Of a stretch of 6,023 nucleotides of DNA, positions 5,779 through 6,023 are shown piece after piece. Source of the stretch: an uncultured Blautia sp. (GTDB taxonomy: Bacteria; Bacillota; Clostridia; Lachnospirales; Lachnospiraceae); assembly GCA_945872375.1 (NCBI GenBank), contig CAMBYR010000142.1, forward strand, positions 1-6,023, given 5' to 3'. A program made the position numbers and the translations under genes. Numbering within the stretch: the first letter of the stretch is position 1; every line of letters begins with the position of its first letter. Below the pieces are notes generated by a model. It ran no database searches, was not told the DNA's origin, and saw only the letters and a list, made by a program, of their open reading frames with translations.

Positions 5779-6023
5779 ATGCCGGATCAGAAAATCGATA
5801 ATCTGTTAAATCTTGCACTGGATTCAACAGATAGAGAACGGGAAAAATCCTGGAACCTGAATGTTGGATATAATGAAGAATTACAGCTTTGGGACGTGAT
5901 CGTGAAATACAGCGGCTCTTCAGAAGGGCTTCGCGGTGAGGGAATCACGGTCGTTCCGCTGTTGGGAGGCTTTGCAGCAGTTACTCTGCCGCAGAGCCTT
6001 TTGCATTCCTATGCGGCGAGAAC
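5779..6023 (+). CDS. Subtilisin-like S8 serine peptidase, N-terminal fragment (runs off the window)
   Basis: The first 81 codons match, by recognition of pattern, the N-terminal non-catalytic region typical of clostridial S8 (subtilase) peptidases: KIDNLLNLALDST, then REREKSWNLNVGY, then WDVIVKYSGS, then ITVVPLLGGFAAVTLPQSLL. In this group that region of roughly 100 residues precedes the Asp-His-Ser catalytic domain, which lies beyond the window, so catalytic residues cannot be checked. The family includes the Csp proteins of spore germination, but related copies are frequent in Lachnospiraceae with no assigned role. No signal peptide is seen. The gene has its own -10 box and ribosome-binding site and is separated from the ferredoxin by a weak terminator, so it is an independent unit. 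An in-frame ATG at 5773 would add two residues. Confidence 0.75.
   Translation, partial: MPDQKIDNLLNLALDSTDREREKSWNLNVGYNEELQLWDVIVKYSGSSEGLRGEGITVVPLLGGFAAVTLPQSLLHSYAAR

Overview
The window reads as chromosomal DNA of an anaerobic Firmicute of the class Clostridia, most likely a Lachnospiraceae-type gut bacterium. I infer this from the gene content (hybrid kinase with two receiver domains, FCD-type GntR regulator, M42 peptidase, AprA/AprB-like flavoprotein and ferredoxin, a clostridial type of S8 peptidase), the AGGAG ribosome-binding sites and the compact 4-bp gene overlaps. No RNA genes, CRISPR array or recognisable mobile element is present.

Layout. Positions 2-967 (+) hold the C-terminal end of a hybrid sensor kinase: the end of the ATPase domain, then two receiver domains. 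A strong hairpin terminator at 988-1027 separates it from a convergent GntR/FCD regulator (1726-1076, -). Next on the + strand come the C-terminal half of an M42 metallopeptidase (1714-2202), a complete metal-dependent amidohydrolase (2222-3514), a 36-codon remnant starting with a Sec signal peptide (3511-3621), a flavoprotein lacking its N-terminus (3579-5444) and a complete small two-[4Fe-4S] ferredoxin (5441-5716). After a short intergenic region with a weak terminator and a good -10 box, a subtilisin-like S8 peptidase starts at 5779 and runs off the end.

The main anomaly is a pair of breakpoints. Near 1714-1735 the 5' end of the GntR gene abuts, head to head, the middle of the M42 gene; neither has a promoter or ribosome-binding site. 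Near 3576-3584 a signal-peptide gene is joined out of frame to the flavoprotein, exactly where the FAD-binding GxGxxG motif should be. The roughly 1.85-kb block between them is itself made of two cut genes around one intact gene. A parsimonious reading is that a regulator/flavoprotein/ferredoxin locus, with the regulator divergent from the enzyme operon, had its central promoter region and both gene starts replaced by a fragment with random ends. Two separate deletions, or a chimeric metagenome assembly, would look the same from this sequence alone.

If the original genes were intact, the flavoprotein and ferredoxin would form a cytoplasmic two-subunit oxidoreductase related to APS reductase and fumarate reductase, with the FCD regulator sensing a small carboxylate-like ligand. 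The M42 peptidase and amidohydrolase form a hydrolase operon (19-nt gap) whose next gene was exported. No substrate can be assigned from the sequence.
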